Shown here: piece after piece, positions 26,901 through 35,021 of the stretch
Numbering within the stretch: the first letter of the stretch is position 1
Layout: every line of letters starts with the position of its first letter
Assembly (NCBI GenBank): GCA_017303835.1
Contig: JAFLBI010000001.1
Coordinates: 1,984,001-2,048,000 of the forward strand
From: Chitinophagales bacterium
GTDB taxonomy: Bacteria > Bacteroidota > Bacteroidia > Chitinophagales > Chitinophagaceae
Length of the DNA stretch: 64,000 nucleotides
Direction: 5' to 3'
Made by a program: the position numbers and the translations under genes
The notes under the pieces: generated by a model
Told to the model about the DNA's origin: nothing
Seen by the model: only the letters and a program-made list of their open reading frames with translations
The model's database searches: none

Positions 26901-27213
26901 ATTGAAGCTTGCCCTTATTTAGGTAAAGTGCATTGGGCTGCTGATTGGCCGCAAAAAAAAGATCCGTTAACCCATCTTGATTGAAATCACCAGCACCTAC
27001 GCCGGCACCATTATAAAAATACATGTAGGTAAACATGTTGAAATCGGGCTTTGGCGTAAGCATATTGCTAAAGCGAATTCCGGTTCGCTCAGATTCCAAT
27101 AGCTCAAACAAAGCTGTATCCTGCTGCTTAGGATTATCAGTGCAAGCACTGAAAAAAAAAGCAGCAAAAAGAACGCAAACGATTGCAAAGCAGTACTGCG
27201 GCTTCTTACACAT
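23902..27213 (-). CDS. VCBS/FG-GAP repeat lipoprotein with ASPIC/UnbV domain (VCBS1)
   Basis: A 1103-residue lipoprotein (FFFSAC, Cys24). Many VCBS/FG-GAP repeats of the form DxNxDGxxD (for example DINNDGLLDIYV, DLDNDGDLDIVVNN) predict one or two calcium-binding beta-propellers. An ASPIC/UnbV-type segment lies near 525-600 (GFQSSMQVPMLIGMQGAKPDSILLVWPD). It is one of three large paralogues in this region. Such proteins are abundant next to SusCD genes in Chitinophagaceae, but their role is not established; surface binding or adhesion is likely. It heads a minus-strand run through GH65 to trehalase. A LacI-type operator lies inside its first codons (27175-27186). Confidence 0.87.
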   Translation of the reverse strand: MCKKPQYCFAIVCVLFAAFFFSACTDNPKQQDTALFELLESERTGIRFSNMLTPKPDFNMFTYMYFYNGAGVGAGDFNQDGLTDLFFAANQQPNALYLNKGKLQFEDVSAQTGIPRDSAWSTGVSVVDINNDGLLDIYVCRVGNYEILKSHNQLLVCTGIQNGIPRFEEKSTEYGLDFSGFSTQAAFLDYDLDGDLDMFLLNHSVHQNGTFGPRSQFLGKYHLLSGDRLFRNDGKKFTDVTKQCGIESSAISYGLGVAVADINLDGWPDIYVGNDFHENDYLYINDRNGRFHDASGDMLMHTSQYSMGVDVADINNDAYPEIISADMLPQDPYILKRSLGEDAYDLFNMKIRIGYQHQYTRNNLQLNRKNGLFSEVGRYSNVFATDWSWSTLFIDFDNDGKKDLFISNGIPKRLNDIDYVNFVSNEELQSRIRTSSVTEKDFSLINRYPEIKIPNKFYLNKGDVAFDDIAPRIKNDKPTFSNGAVYADLDNDGDLDIVVNNIADPVMIYQNKLNDQQPAAYLSLTLKGSKNNSNAIGAQVLVYQQNETRTYLNYAVKGFQSSMQVPMLIGMQGAKPDSILLVWPDQTYQRIQWKGEKQLSLSWQKGLPKFDFTRLQAKTVALAEDITAATKLVYKHTENDFVEFDREPLMPHMVSREGPALAVADINQDGLEDVFIGSSKTSIPAVFLQNGAGQFTQMKQPALVADSAYEEVAAVWVDVNGDSYPDLITASGGNEFFGNDPHQQPRCYLNDGKGNLHVQADAFNNIYLTASCIAVEDINKDGFPDLFIGARAVPWEYGARPTSYLLLNDGKGRFTNATASLAPALSDAGFVTGAVWTDINGDKQNELIVSTEWGGIDAYVKKGQSYQKQSLIKQKGWWQFVSAADIDGDGDQDLIAGNLGWNTRLKASEAQPVRMYYNDFDGNGKKEQILTYYLGGKEIPFANKAEFDKKLPSLKKQFLFAEDFAKASLAQLLPADKLGNATVYEANWMANSLLINDGKGNFTVQLMPWEAQLSPFRSAYAGKGQIMLAGNFYENNVEMGRYDADFGTLLHWRNQQWVASVLPGLAIKGQIRQLQPITIKGERALIAVRNHAPVLVFRLRNQQ
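27175..27186. promoter_or_regulatory. LacI-type operator within the first codons of VCBS1
   Basis: GCAAACGATTGC on the plus strand, reverse-complementary to the 11177 and 11301 sites. It covers the codons for residues 10-13 of the VCBS1 signal peptide (FAIVC region), 27-38 bp after the start codon. A repressor here could act as a roadblock. The sequence identity with the other three sites makes chance unlikely, although coding constraint could contribute. Confidence 0.5.
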
Positions 27214-27323
27214 GAACGAACAATATAGTGACGAATTTAACCAAGCTGTTTTGACACACCTAATTTTCGCAAAAACCTTTTGAAATAAGTATTTTGCAAG
27301 CCTAATCAGTTGAATGAACGGCT

Positions 27324-28244
27324 ATGAAAAAAACTTCTTTGTACACAGTATCTACCTTGCTGATTGTTACGCTGGTGCTCTTGATCATTCCTTTCAAACG
27401 ACAAAAAAAATATGAAGCCACTATAGACTGTTCTACGGATGCAGTAACCCGTTTGATGGTAAATACCAAAGAATGGAAAAAATGGTGGCCAGATCAAATT
27501 CTGAGTGATAGTGTTGTCCTGTTTAACGATACAAGATTTTATGTACAATCAGTTTTACTGAATGGCTTTTATGCAGTTTCAGACAACAAGAAAACAGCAA
27601 TAGAAGTACAGTTTTTACCAGACCTTAAGAACCAAACCAAGTTTGTTGTAATTGGCACTCAAGTATATTCCAGTAATCCACTGAAAAGAATTGCCCAACT
27701 ATTTGGCAGCTATGCCCAACAAAATGCCAAGCAGTTATTGTCAAGCCTGCAGCACTTTTTTAGTCGCACAGAGAATGTCTATGGCTTCAAAATAGAAAAG
27801 ACCAAAGTGAGTTTACTTAATTGGATGTCTGCCAAAAAGCTTTTTGCGCAACAACCAACCACGCAGGAAATCTATGCAGTGATTGAAGGATTGGAAAAAT
27901 ATATACTGGCGCATAACGGTGAGATTATTGGAGCCCCCATCATGCATATCCGCGAGTTAGCTCCCAACCAGTTAGAACTGATGACTGCTTTACCCGTTAC
28001 CGAAACTGTTCAGCCCAATGAACAGTATTCAGTAAAACAAATGGTTCCTGGATTTATGATTATCGGGAAAGTAAAGGGCGGCCCAACTACTGTAGAAAAT
28101 GCTGAAGCATCTCTAGAAAATTATATCAGGGATTACCGTAAGCAATCACCTGCCATACCTTTTCAAACCTTGATTACAGACAGAAGAAAAGAGGCTGACA
28201 GCAGCCAATGGATCACACAGGTGAACTATCCTGTATTTGATTAA
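27324..28244 (+). CDS. Membrane-anchored SRPBCC plus GyrI-like small-molecule-binding domain protein
   Basis: A 306-residue protein with one N-terminal transmembrane helix (about 7-24). It has an SRPBCC-like region (about 30-155, with EWKKWWPDQ typical of polyketide-cyclase-like folds) and a C-terminal GyrI-like/effector-binding domain (about 165-306, with VPGFMIIGKVKGGPTTVENAE and ITDRRKEADSSQWITQVNYPV). GyrI-like domains bind small hydrophobic or cationic ligands, often as regulator sensor domains; here no DNA-binding domain is present. It is the only plus-strand gene inside the VCBS cluster, divergent from VCBS1 (110-bp gap) and convergent with VCBS2 (6-bp gap). Its function is unknown. 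Confidence 0.75.
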   Translation: MKKTSLYTVSTLLIVTLVLLIIPFKRQKKYEATIDCSTDAVTRLMVNTKEWKKWWPDQILSDSVVLFNDTRFYVQSVLLNGFYAVSDNKKTAIEVQFLPDLKNQTKFVVIGTQVYSSNPLKRIAQLFGSYAQQNAKQLLSSLQHFFSRTENVYGFKIEKTKVSLLNWMSAKKLFAQQPTTQEIYAVIEGLEKYILAHNGEIIGAPIMHIRELAPNQLELMTALPVTETVQPNEQYSVKQMVPGFMIIGKVKGGPTTVENAEASLENYIRDYRKQSPAIPFQTLITDRRKEADSSQWITQVNYPVFD

Positions 28245-28250
28245 TATTGC

Positions 28251-31200
28251 TTATTGCTGCAGCAACTGCCAGCTGCCATTATTCTTTGCAAGCAGATATG
28301 CTTTTTTACCATTAATTGTAATCGGTAGTATTTTTCTGATCTGTCCGCTTAAACTGATGCCGGAAATAGCAGAGACATTTGCATCTCCCTGTTTTCCTAT
28401 TTGCATGATCAAACCCTGATCAGCATCCATTCTGCCAATCTCCACATTGTACTCATAAAAATTACCAGCCAGCAGAAAACTAGGTTTAACTGATGCCAAA
28501 GGTATTACAGCACGCAAGCTGGAGTACTGAGCTTCATCAGGTAAACCAACTGGTTTGAATTGCATCTTACCCTGATTGATGAAAACTGTATTGGCAAAAT
28601 GATCTGCATACAGTTGTTGCGCATCGGCTAATTTCTTACTGCCGAATATGTCCTTAATAGAAGCTTTGGCAAAATCAGCTGCATACAAGAATTTCTTCTT
28701 TAGAACAGGCATGCGTTTCTCCAATTGGGTTTTACTGGAGAAACATATTTCGTTACCCTTCAGAAAATATGTCATGATCTGCTCTGCACTGCCATTATCA
28801 TCAAAATCATTCACATACAATTTCACTGGCTCTTTGGCAGAGGCTTTCAGCCTACTGTTCAAACCAAAATTACCAGCAACAATATCCAGGTCACCATCTG
28901 AATCTAAATCTACCGGCACACAGGTTTGCCACCATCCATGCAGATTTGTGAGTGATTGCTTTTTATAGGTTTTACCCTCATTCAGAAAAACATCGATGCC
29001 ACCCCACTCTGCGCTGAGCAATAAATCTTTTTGTCCATTCTGATCAATATCTACCCAATGCGCATCAGTGATCATGCCCGGGTACAATAAGTCTTTACTA
29101 TAAGTAGCAGTTACATCTCTAAATCCATTCTGCTGATTATTCAACAACAAATAAGATCTCGGTGTAACACCATATTTCCATGGCTCTACCCTACCCGCAA
29201 GAAATATATCCGGATAGCCATCCTGATTCACATCATGCACAGCCAGCTTAGCAAATGTGCCATAGACATTTGGGAAAGCATTGATGGCTTTTGTCAGCTT
29301 ACCCTTGCCATCATTCATATACAACAATGGCTGCTGGTGTTCATCATTTCCATAAAACTCATTACCGCCTGTTGCTATCAAGAGATCAGGATGTGTGTCT
29401 TTGTTGATATCCACCCATACTGCATCTACATGCTCCCACATCGAATCCTGTTGTAAAGCAGGCTGCGATAAACGCTGAAAACTACCGGGAATAGTCTGCA
29501 AAAAAACAGCAGCCGGAAAGCCTTTGGATGCGCCAGCAAATACATCCTCTAATCCATCATGATTAATATCTGCAACTGCTACTGCAGGACCTTCCGTTGA
29601 TACCATAGTTGGCATAAGCGGTTCCCGGTTGAACTCATTGAAAATATTTTCTTCATGGCGGTAATTCAATCCCGTTGCTGTAGTAATATCTTTCAAGACG
29701 GATAAACTGGTTGCAGACTTCGTATGTAACCGGCTATAATCAAATTTTGGCAACCCGGCTTGATATACGATGGTATCTCGCTTATTGGAGTGTAGTGTAA
29801 TTTTTTGATAACGTTGATCAGGCCAGATCAATATGGCTGAGTCAACCGGTTCATGTGCAAGACCAATGTGCATTGCCGTGAGCATACTGGATTGAAAGCC
29901 GTGAACTGGCTGCTGTTCATACGAGCGAACTTTATCCTTACTAAACAATACCACTCTTGCACCAATGGCAAAATGATTTGCAGGTGCATTTTGTATCACC
30001 AAACTTGTAAACTTGTTTTGTTGTTGAACCTCATTGGTATTGTTCTGATAAATCATCGCGGGATCGCCAATATTGTTCACCACAATATCCAGGTCGCCAT
30101 CATTGTCCAGATCAGCGTAAATAGCACCGTTTGAAAATGTTGGTGTATTCTGCTGAATACTATCCGTAAGGTTATTAAAATGCAGATTGCCTTTATTCAG
30201 GAAAAACTGGTTGGGAATTTTAATCTCAGGGAATTTATTTGTCAGAGACAAGTCCTGATCTCGAATGGCATTGGTGCGGAGTTTTTGTTGAATATCATCG
30301 CCTGATACAAAATTGATATAATCAATATCATTCATGCGCTTGGGAATACCATTGGATACAAACAAGTCTTTATCTCCGTCATTATTGAAATCCATCCACA
30401 GTGCAGCCCAGCTCCAGTCGGTTGCATGAATACCTGAGAACTGGCCTACCTCACTGAAAGAACCGTTTCGTCTATTCAGCTGAAGATTGTTGCGTGCATA
30501 CTGATAAGTATATCCGTAAAAGATTTTCTGCTGAAAAATAGTATAATCATCTTCTGCCAATGATCTGCGCAGCATATAAGGATCATCAGGAAGCATATCC
30601 ATAGAGACGATTTCCGGGAAAGCATCATTGTTCACATCAGCCACATCCACGCCCATACTGAACTGACTGGTATGGTTGAGCTGTTTGGTATTCTCTTCCT
30701 GAAAGCGACCATTTCGTTGATTGATATAGAGATAATCATTCTCGTGGAAATCATTACCTACATAGATATCGGGCCAGCCATCGTTATTAATATCAGCAAC
30801 CGCCACACCCAAACCATAACCAATCTTGCTGCCATTAATACCAGAGACTTTGGTTACATCAGTAAAATAAGGCTGTGTAGAACCTGCAACTATTTTTTGA
30901 TCATTTCGGTATAAACGCTGTCCGGCGAGCGAATCATAAGTATTGCTAAAGATATCTCTTGGCGCATAGTTGCCATCATGATTCACAGAATGGTTTAGCA
31001 AAAACATATCCAGATCATTATCGCCGTCATAATCCAGAAAAGCTGCATGCGTACTAAATCCTGAAAAGTCGAGACCAAATTCTTTGGCACGCTCGCGGTA
31101 ATGAGGAATACCTTGCTGATCAATACTATCACAAACCAATAACTGATTGCTTCCCTTCAAGACCTTATATCGACCAACTTTGCAAACATATATATCAAGT

Positions 31201-31598
31201 AGACCATCATTATTGATATCCACTACAGAAACACCTGTACTCCAGCTGCTATCTTGCGGTATACCCGCTTTTAGAGAAACATCCTCAAATTGTAGTTTGC
31301 CCTTATTTAAGTAAAGCGCGTTAGCATGCTGACTGGCAGCGAAAAAAAGATCAGTTAATCCATCCTGATTAAAATCACCGGCGCCTACACCTGCCCCGTT
31401 GTAGTAATACATATAGGAAAACAAGTTGAACTCCGGTGTAGGTTGAAGTCGGTTAGCAAATGCAATACCCGTTTTACTGCTATCAAGAACAGAGAACAAA
31501 GAACTACCCGACTCTTTGGAAGAACATGCCTGTAATGCAGCTGTGCCAATACAAAAGAGCACAAAGAGATAAATAATATTAAAACGCTTTTTGAGCAT
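28251..31598 (-). CDS. VCBS/FG-GAP repeat lipoprotein with ASPIC/UnbV domain (VCBS2)
   Basis: A 1115-residue lipoprotein (GTAALQAC, Cys25), clearly paralogous to VCBS1 across its full length; both contain FNLFSYMYYYNGAG-like and GVGAGDFNQDGLTDLFFAA segments near the start. Repeated calcium-loop motifs (DINNDGWPDIYVGN, DLDNDGDLDIVVNN) occur throughout and an ASPIC/UnbV-like section is near 540-615 (GFQSSMLTAMHIGLAHEPVDSAILIWPD). It follows VCBS3 by only 5 bp, so the two are co-transcribed. Expected location is the outer-membrane surface; the role is unknown. Confidence 0.87.
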   Translation of the reverse strand: MLKKRFNIIYLFVLFCIGTAALQACSSKESGSSLFSVLDSSKTGIAFANRLQPTPEFNLFSYMYYYNGAGVGAGDFNQDGLTDLFFAASQHANALYLNKGKLQFEDVSLKAGIPQDSSWSTGVSVVDINNDGLLDIYVCKVGRYKVLKGSNQLLVCDSIDQQGIPHYRERAKEFGLDFSGFSTHAAFLDYDGDNDLDMFLLNHSVNHDGNYAPRDIFSNTYDSLAGQRLYRNDQKIVAGSTQPYFTDVTKVSGINGSKIGYGLGVAVADINNDGWPDIYVGNDFHENDYLYINQRNGRFQEENTKQLNHTSQFSMGVDVADVNNDAFPEIVSMDMLPDDPYMLRRSLAEDDYTIFQQKIFYGYTYQYARNNLQLNRRNGSFSEVGQFSGIHATDWSWAALWMDFNNDGDKDLFVSNGIPKRMNDIDYINFVSGDDIQQKLRTNAIRDQDLSLTNKFPEIKIPNQFFLNKGNLHFNNLTDSIQQNTPTFSNGAIYADLDNDGDLDIVVNNIGDPAMIYQNNTNEVQQQNKFTSLVIQNAPANHFAIGARVVLFSKDKVRSYEQQPVHGFQSSMLTAMHIGLAHEPVDSAILIWPDQRYQKITLHSNKRDTIVYQAGLPKFDYSRLHTKSATSLSVLKDITTATGLNYRHEENIFNEFNREPLMPTMVSTEGPAVAVADINHDGLEDVFAGASKGFPAAVFLQTIPGSFQRLSQPALQQDSMWEHVDAVWVDINKDTHPDLLIATGGNEFYGNDEHQQPLLYMNDGKGKLTKAINAFPNVYGTFAKLAVHDVNQDGYPDIFLAGRVEPWKYGVTPRSYLLLNNQQNGFRDVTATYSKDLLYPGMITDAHWVDIDQNGQKDLLLSAEWGGIDVFLNEGKTYKKQSLTNLHGWWQTCVPVDLDSDGDLDIVAGNFGLNSRLKASAKEPVKLYVNDFDDNGSAEQIMTYFLKGNEICFSSKTQLEKRMPVLKKKFLYAADFAKASIKDIFGSKKLADAQQLYADHFANTVFINQGKMQFKPVGLPDEAQYSSLRAVIPLASVKPSFLLAGNFYEYNVEIGRMDADQGLIMQIGKQGDANVSAISGISLSGQIRKILPITINGKKAYLLAKNNGSWQLLQQ

Positions 31599-31603
31599 GC
31601 AAT

Positions 31604-34600
31604 TTATTTGCGCAATGAATAGGCCAAGGGGACATCATTATTTTGCAGAAAAACATACAGCTCTTGTTGATGCTGCTGTAATACTGCAATATCTCTGACA
31701 GCACCCTGTATACGTAAGCCTGTTTGTGTTACTGGCATAGCTGTGAAACCGCCTTTCTGATTATTCACCAATACTTGTCCATACCCGCCATCAATTCTGC
31801 AGAACTGCGGTAACAGATCAAAGAAATTGCCTGCACAAACTATATCCAGATAACGATCTCCATTGATATCAGTAAGCTGTATGGCATTCATGGAAGTTAG
31901 TTGCACCGCCAAAGGAAGTTTCTGCATCGTGAATTGTCCTTTCCCATTATTGATAGCCACATAAGATGCCGCATCATTCACTTCTAGTTTCTGTGCTGAT
32001 TTTATCGCATCACCGAATAAGTCTTGCACAGTCTTCTTGGCAAAATCTGTATGTTTCAGATTACCTTTTTTCAAGGAAGGTAACTGATCGGTGATTTCAC
32101 GTTTAGTAAACACCGGCATATCTTTTCCATTGATCGTTTGTGTGAGGATTTTATCCGCAATACCATTGCCATCAAAATCCTTGATCCACATCCGCACAGG
32201 CTGATTAACAGCAGGCTTGAGATAGAAGTTCTCTCCAAGATTACCCAAGACAAAATCAGTATCCCCATCCAAATCAATATCTGCAGCTTTGATATTTTGC
32301 CACCAACCCAGATAATTTTTCAATCCATTATCAAGCTCAATGCATTTGCCATTATTGAACTGAAAAGATCTTGGTGCCATCCATTCACCTACAATCGTGA
32401 GTACTTGGGCTTGGCCATTTGCTAATGGCTGCCACACTGCGCAGGTGATCATGCCAAGCTGCTGCAGTATAGGCGCTTTTGTGCTGGTAACATCTGTGAA
32501 ATTTCCTTTGCCATCATTCTCTAATAAATATGATGCAGGTGTAGTTCCATAATCCTGGGGCTGGCTTCTGCTGCCTGAGAAAATATCCAAATCACCGTCG
32601 CCATCAAAATCTAATGAAAGTAAAACGCCAGTATTGGTTGCATTGAGCGGTGTTGCACCAGCTTTAAGTGTGAAATTAGCTTTACCATCATTCAAGAAAA
32701 GCTGTTGCTGATATACGTTTGCACTGGCCGCAGCAAAATTACCTCCACCACCCGTGTACAGATCCAAATCACCATCTTTATCTGCATCAAGAAAGATTGC
32801 AGCATTGATATCACTGAAATGAAACTTACTAAAATCAGGAACATTGTGTTGCTGAAAACCTGTATTGGTTTGGAGGTATAATTTACCGGGCACATCCTTT
32901 GTACCACCAATATAGATATCTGCTTTCCCGTCGCCATTTACATCGCCGGTAGCAGCTTTTGGCCCAACACGCGAGAGCATAAAAGGGATATTGCGCTCAT
33001 AGTAGAAGTCTACATATTCATCTTCCTTGCTTTGCGCAAATGGTGTATTTACTCGCGCAAAAATTCCGGATTCAGCAGTTGCAGTTTTCTTTACTGGCTT
33101 ACGCTTACTAACTGCAGCATAATTAATTGTGTGTAAGGAGTCTGTTGCCAGCGCACCCAGCACAGTTTCTTGCTGATCTGGCCAGATTATGATAACCGAA
33201 TCAGGTTTCCATTTACCCAAACCAATTGTTTGCTTGTATTCTACAGATGATTGAAAGCCACGCGCAGGCAGGATGGTTCTACTGATCAGCTGATCTTTAC
33301 AATATAATTTAATCTGTGCACCTATTGCCTGCAAGTTGGGAGTTTGATACTGTAAGCTGAATGCGATATAACCAGTTTTATCTTTTTCTCTGGTATTGTT
33401 TCGATAAACCATGGCTTCCTGATTCACATTGCTGATGACCAAATCAAGATCACCATCATTATCTAAATCTGCGTAAGCAGCGCCGTTGGAAAAACTGGGT
33501 TGATCAAAGCCCCAATCGTTTCCCTGATCCTGAAACCTTAATCCGCCAGAGTTGCGAAACAATTTATTTGCTACAGGAACGGAAGGCATTTTATTGATAA
33601 TGGTGCTGACTTCTTCCTTCTTACCGGTCACTACCATTTGCCGCACCACATCGTTGGCGAAGAAATCGATAAAGTCCTGGTCTGTCACATCACGATAAAT
33701 TCCATTGCAGACAAGGATATCCGATAATCCGTCATTATCTGCGTCAAACATTAATGCACCCCAGCTCCAATCACTAGCAGCAACCCCGCTGAAAAATCCT
33801 GTTTCCAGAAAATGGCCCGTACCATCATTTACCTGCAATGCATTTTGCGTGTATTGATTATAGAAACCTTGTTGCTGTTTTAATCTGAATACATCATATC
33901 CTTCAAAGGAAGTGTTTGTCTTTAAACGATAATCGTCACCAGGCAACATATCTGTGGTGAAAATATCCGGCTTGCCGTCGTTATTGATATCCTGAATATC
34001 TGCACCCATTGATGATAAACTGATGTGCTGCATACGTTGCTCCAGTTCATCTTTGAACGTGCCGTTTTGTTGATTGATGTAGAGATAATCTTTTTCAAAA
34101 AAATCATTAGATACATAAATATCCGGCCAGCCATCTGCATTCACATCACCGATAGTGACGCCTAAACCAAAACTGATAATACTTCCATAAATGCCGGCTT
34201 CATGCGTTACTTCTTTAAAACGACCATTATCATTACGATAGAGATGATCCCCGCCACCGCGCAGAAACTCAGCTACATTGGCCTTTTCAGCTGGTATTTG
34301 CCGGGTATTTCCATAATTAAGCGTGTTCACGGGAATAGGACTGTTATTCGCTATAAAGCAATCCAAATCGCCATCCATGTCATAATCAAAAAAGGATGCA
34401 TGTGTAGTATAGCCACTATCGTCCAAACCATAAGCAGCAGCACTATCTGTAAACGTGAGATTATGATTATTGATGAATAATTGATTCTTGCGCAAAGCAG
34501 GCTCCATCATATTACCAGCATTACACACATAGATATCTAACCAGCCATCGTTGTTGATATCAACAAAAACCACACCTGTACTCCATTGTGGTTTATCACC

Positions 34601-34915
34601 AAATCCCGCTTGCTGCGAAACATCTTCAAACTGTAGGTTACCCTTATTGAGGTATAACTTATTAGCCCCTTGATTGGCTGTAAAAAAAACTTCCGGCAGC
34701 CCATCATTGTTTAAATCACCGGTTGCTACTCCTCCACCATTATAAAAATTTCTGTACTTGAATACATTGAACTCTTTGGTTTCCTTCAAGGTATTCGTGA
34801 AACGGATATTTGAATTGGTAACCAGTGTAAAACGAGCATCTTTTCGCCGCTGTTCTTTACAAGCAAACAGTCCAACAAGCAATAAGGCAAACAAAAAAAA
34901 TCTGCACTGCATCAT
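31604..34915 (-). CDS. VCBS/FG-GAP repeat lipoprotein with ASPIC/UnbV domain (VCBS3)
   Basis: A 1103-residue lipoprotein (LLVGLFAC, Cys19). It has the same architecture as VCBS1 and VCBS2 but is more diverged: FG-GAP/VCBS loops such as DLNNDGLPEVFFTA, DVNADGWPDIYVSN and DLDNDGDLDLVISN, and an ASPIC/UnbV-like part near 535-600 (GFQSSVEYKQTIGLGKWKPDSVIIIWPD). It lies downstream of the susD2 terminator (34975-35003) and starts the VCBS3-VCBS2 pair. The divergence suggests an older duplication than VCBS1/VCBS2. Two start codons are adjacent (MM); the first was used. Confidence 0.86.
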   Translation of the reverse strand: MMQCRFFLFALLLVGLFACKEQRRKDARFTLVTNSNIRFTNTLKETKEFNVFKYRNFYNGGGVATGDLNNDGLPEVFFTANQGANKLYLNKGNLQFEDVSQQAGFGDKPQWSTGVVFVDINNDGWLDIYVCNAGNMMEPALRKNQLFINNHNLTFTDSAAAYGLDDSGYTTHASFFDYDMDGDLDCFIANNSPIPVNTLNYGNTRQIPAEKANVAEFLRGGGDHLYRNDNGRFKEVTHEAGIYGSIISFGLGVTIGDVNADGWPDIYVSNDFFEKDYLYINQQNGTFKDELEQRMQHISLSSMGADIQDINNDGKPDIFTTDMLPGDDYRLKTNTSFEGYDVFRLKQQQGFYNQYTQNALQVNDGTGHFLETGFFSGVAASDWSWGALMFDADNDGLSDILVCNGIYRDVTDQDFIDFFANDVVRQMVVTGKKEEVSTIINKMPSVPVANKLFRNSGGLRFQDQGNDWGFDQPSFSNGAAYADLDNDGDLDLVISNVNQEAMVYRNNTREKDKTGYIAFSLQYQTPNLQAIGAQIKLYCKDQLISRTILPARGFQSSVEYKQTIGLGKWKPDSVIIIWPDQQETVLGALATDSLHTINYAAVSKRKPVKKTATAESGIFARVNTPFAQSKEDEYVDFYYERNIPFMLSRVGPKAATGDVNGDGKADIYIGGTKDVPGKLYLQTNTGFQQHNVPDFSKFHFSDINAAIFLDADKDGDLDLYTGGGGNFAAASANVYQQQLFLNDGKANFTLKAGATPLNATNTGVLLSLDFDGDGDLDIFSGSRSQPQDYGTTPASYLLENDGKGNFTDVTSTKAPILQQLGMITCAVWQPLANGQAQVLTIVGEWMAPRSFQFNNGKCIELDNGLKNYLGWWQNIKAADIDLDGDTDFVLGNLGENFYLKPAVNQPVRMWIKDFDGNGIADKILTQTINGKDMPVFTKREITDQLPSLKKGNLKHTDFAKKTVQDLFGDAIKSAQKLEVNDAASYVAINNGKGQFTMQKLPLAVQLTSMNAIQLTDINGDRYLDIVCAGNFFDLLPQFCRIDGGYGQVLVNNQKGGFTAMPVTQTGLRIQGAVRDIAVLQQHQQELYVFLQNNDVPLAYSLRK

Positions 34916-34974
34916 TCGCTAAAAATAAGCATTCAGTGTTTGTAGATAAAATGAAATCAATCGAACATAAGTTA

Positions 34975-35003
34975 AAAAAGGCTGCCTTGAGGGCAGCCTT
35001 TTT
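34975..35003 (-). terminator. Strong Rho-independent terminator after susD2
   Basis: A perfect 12-bp stem, AAAAAGGCTGCC (34975-34986) with GGCAGCCTTTTT (34992-35003), loop TTGAG. On the minus strand it is followed by a T tract. It lies 18 bp past the susD2 stop and separates the susC2-susD2 transcript from the VCBS3-VCBS2 genes. Being A/T flanked on both sides it could act in both directions. Confidence 0.9.
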
Positions 35004-35021
35004 ACTGAATATGAGAGAAAC

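Noticed and set aside
23902..34915. Repeated DNA in the VCBS genes as a possible CRISPR or mobile repeat
   Set aside because: The repetition follows protein-level calcium-loop repeats and full-gene paralogy; no regular spacer or terminal inverted repeats.
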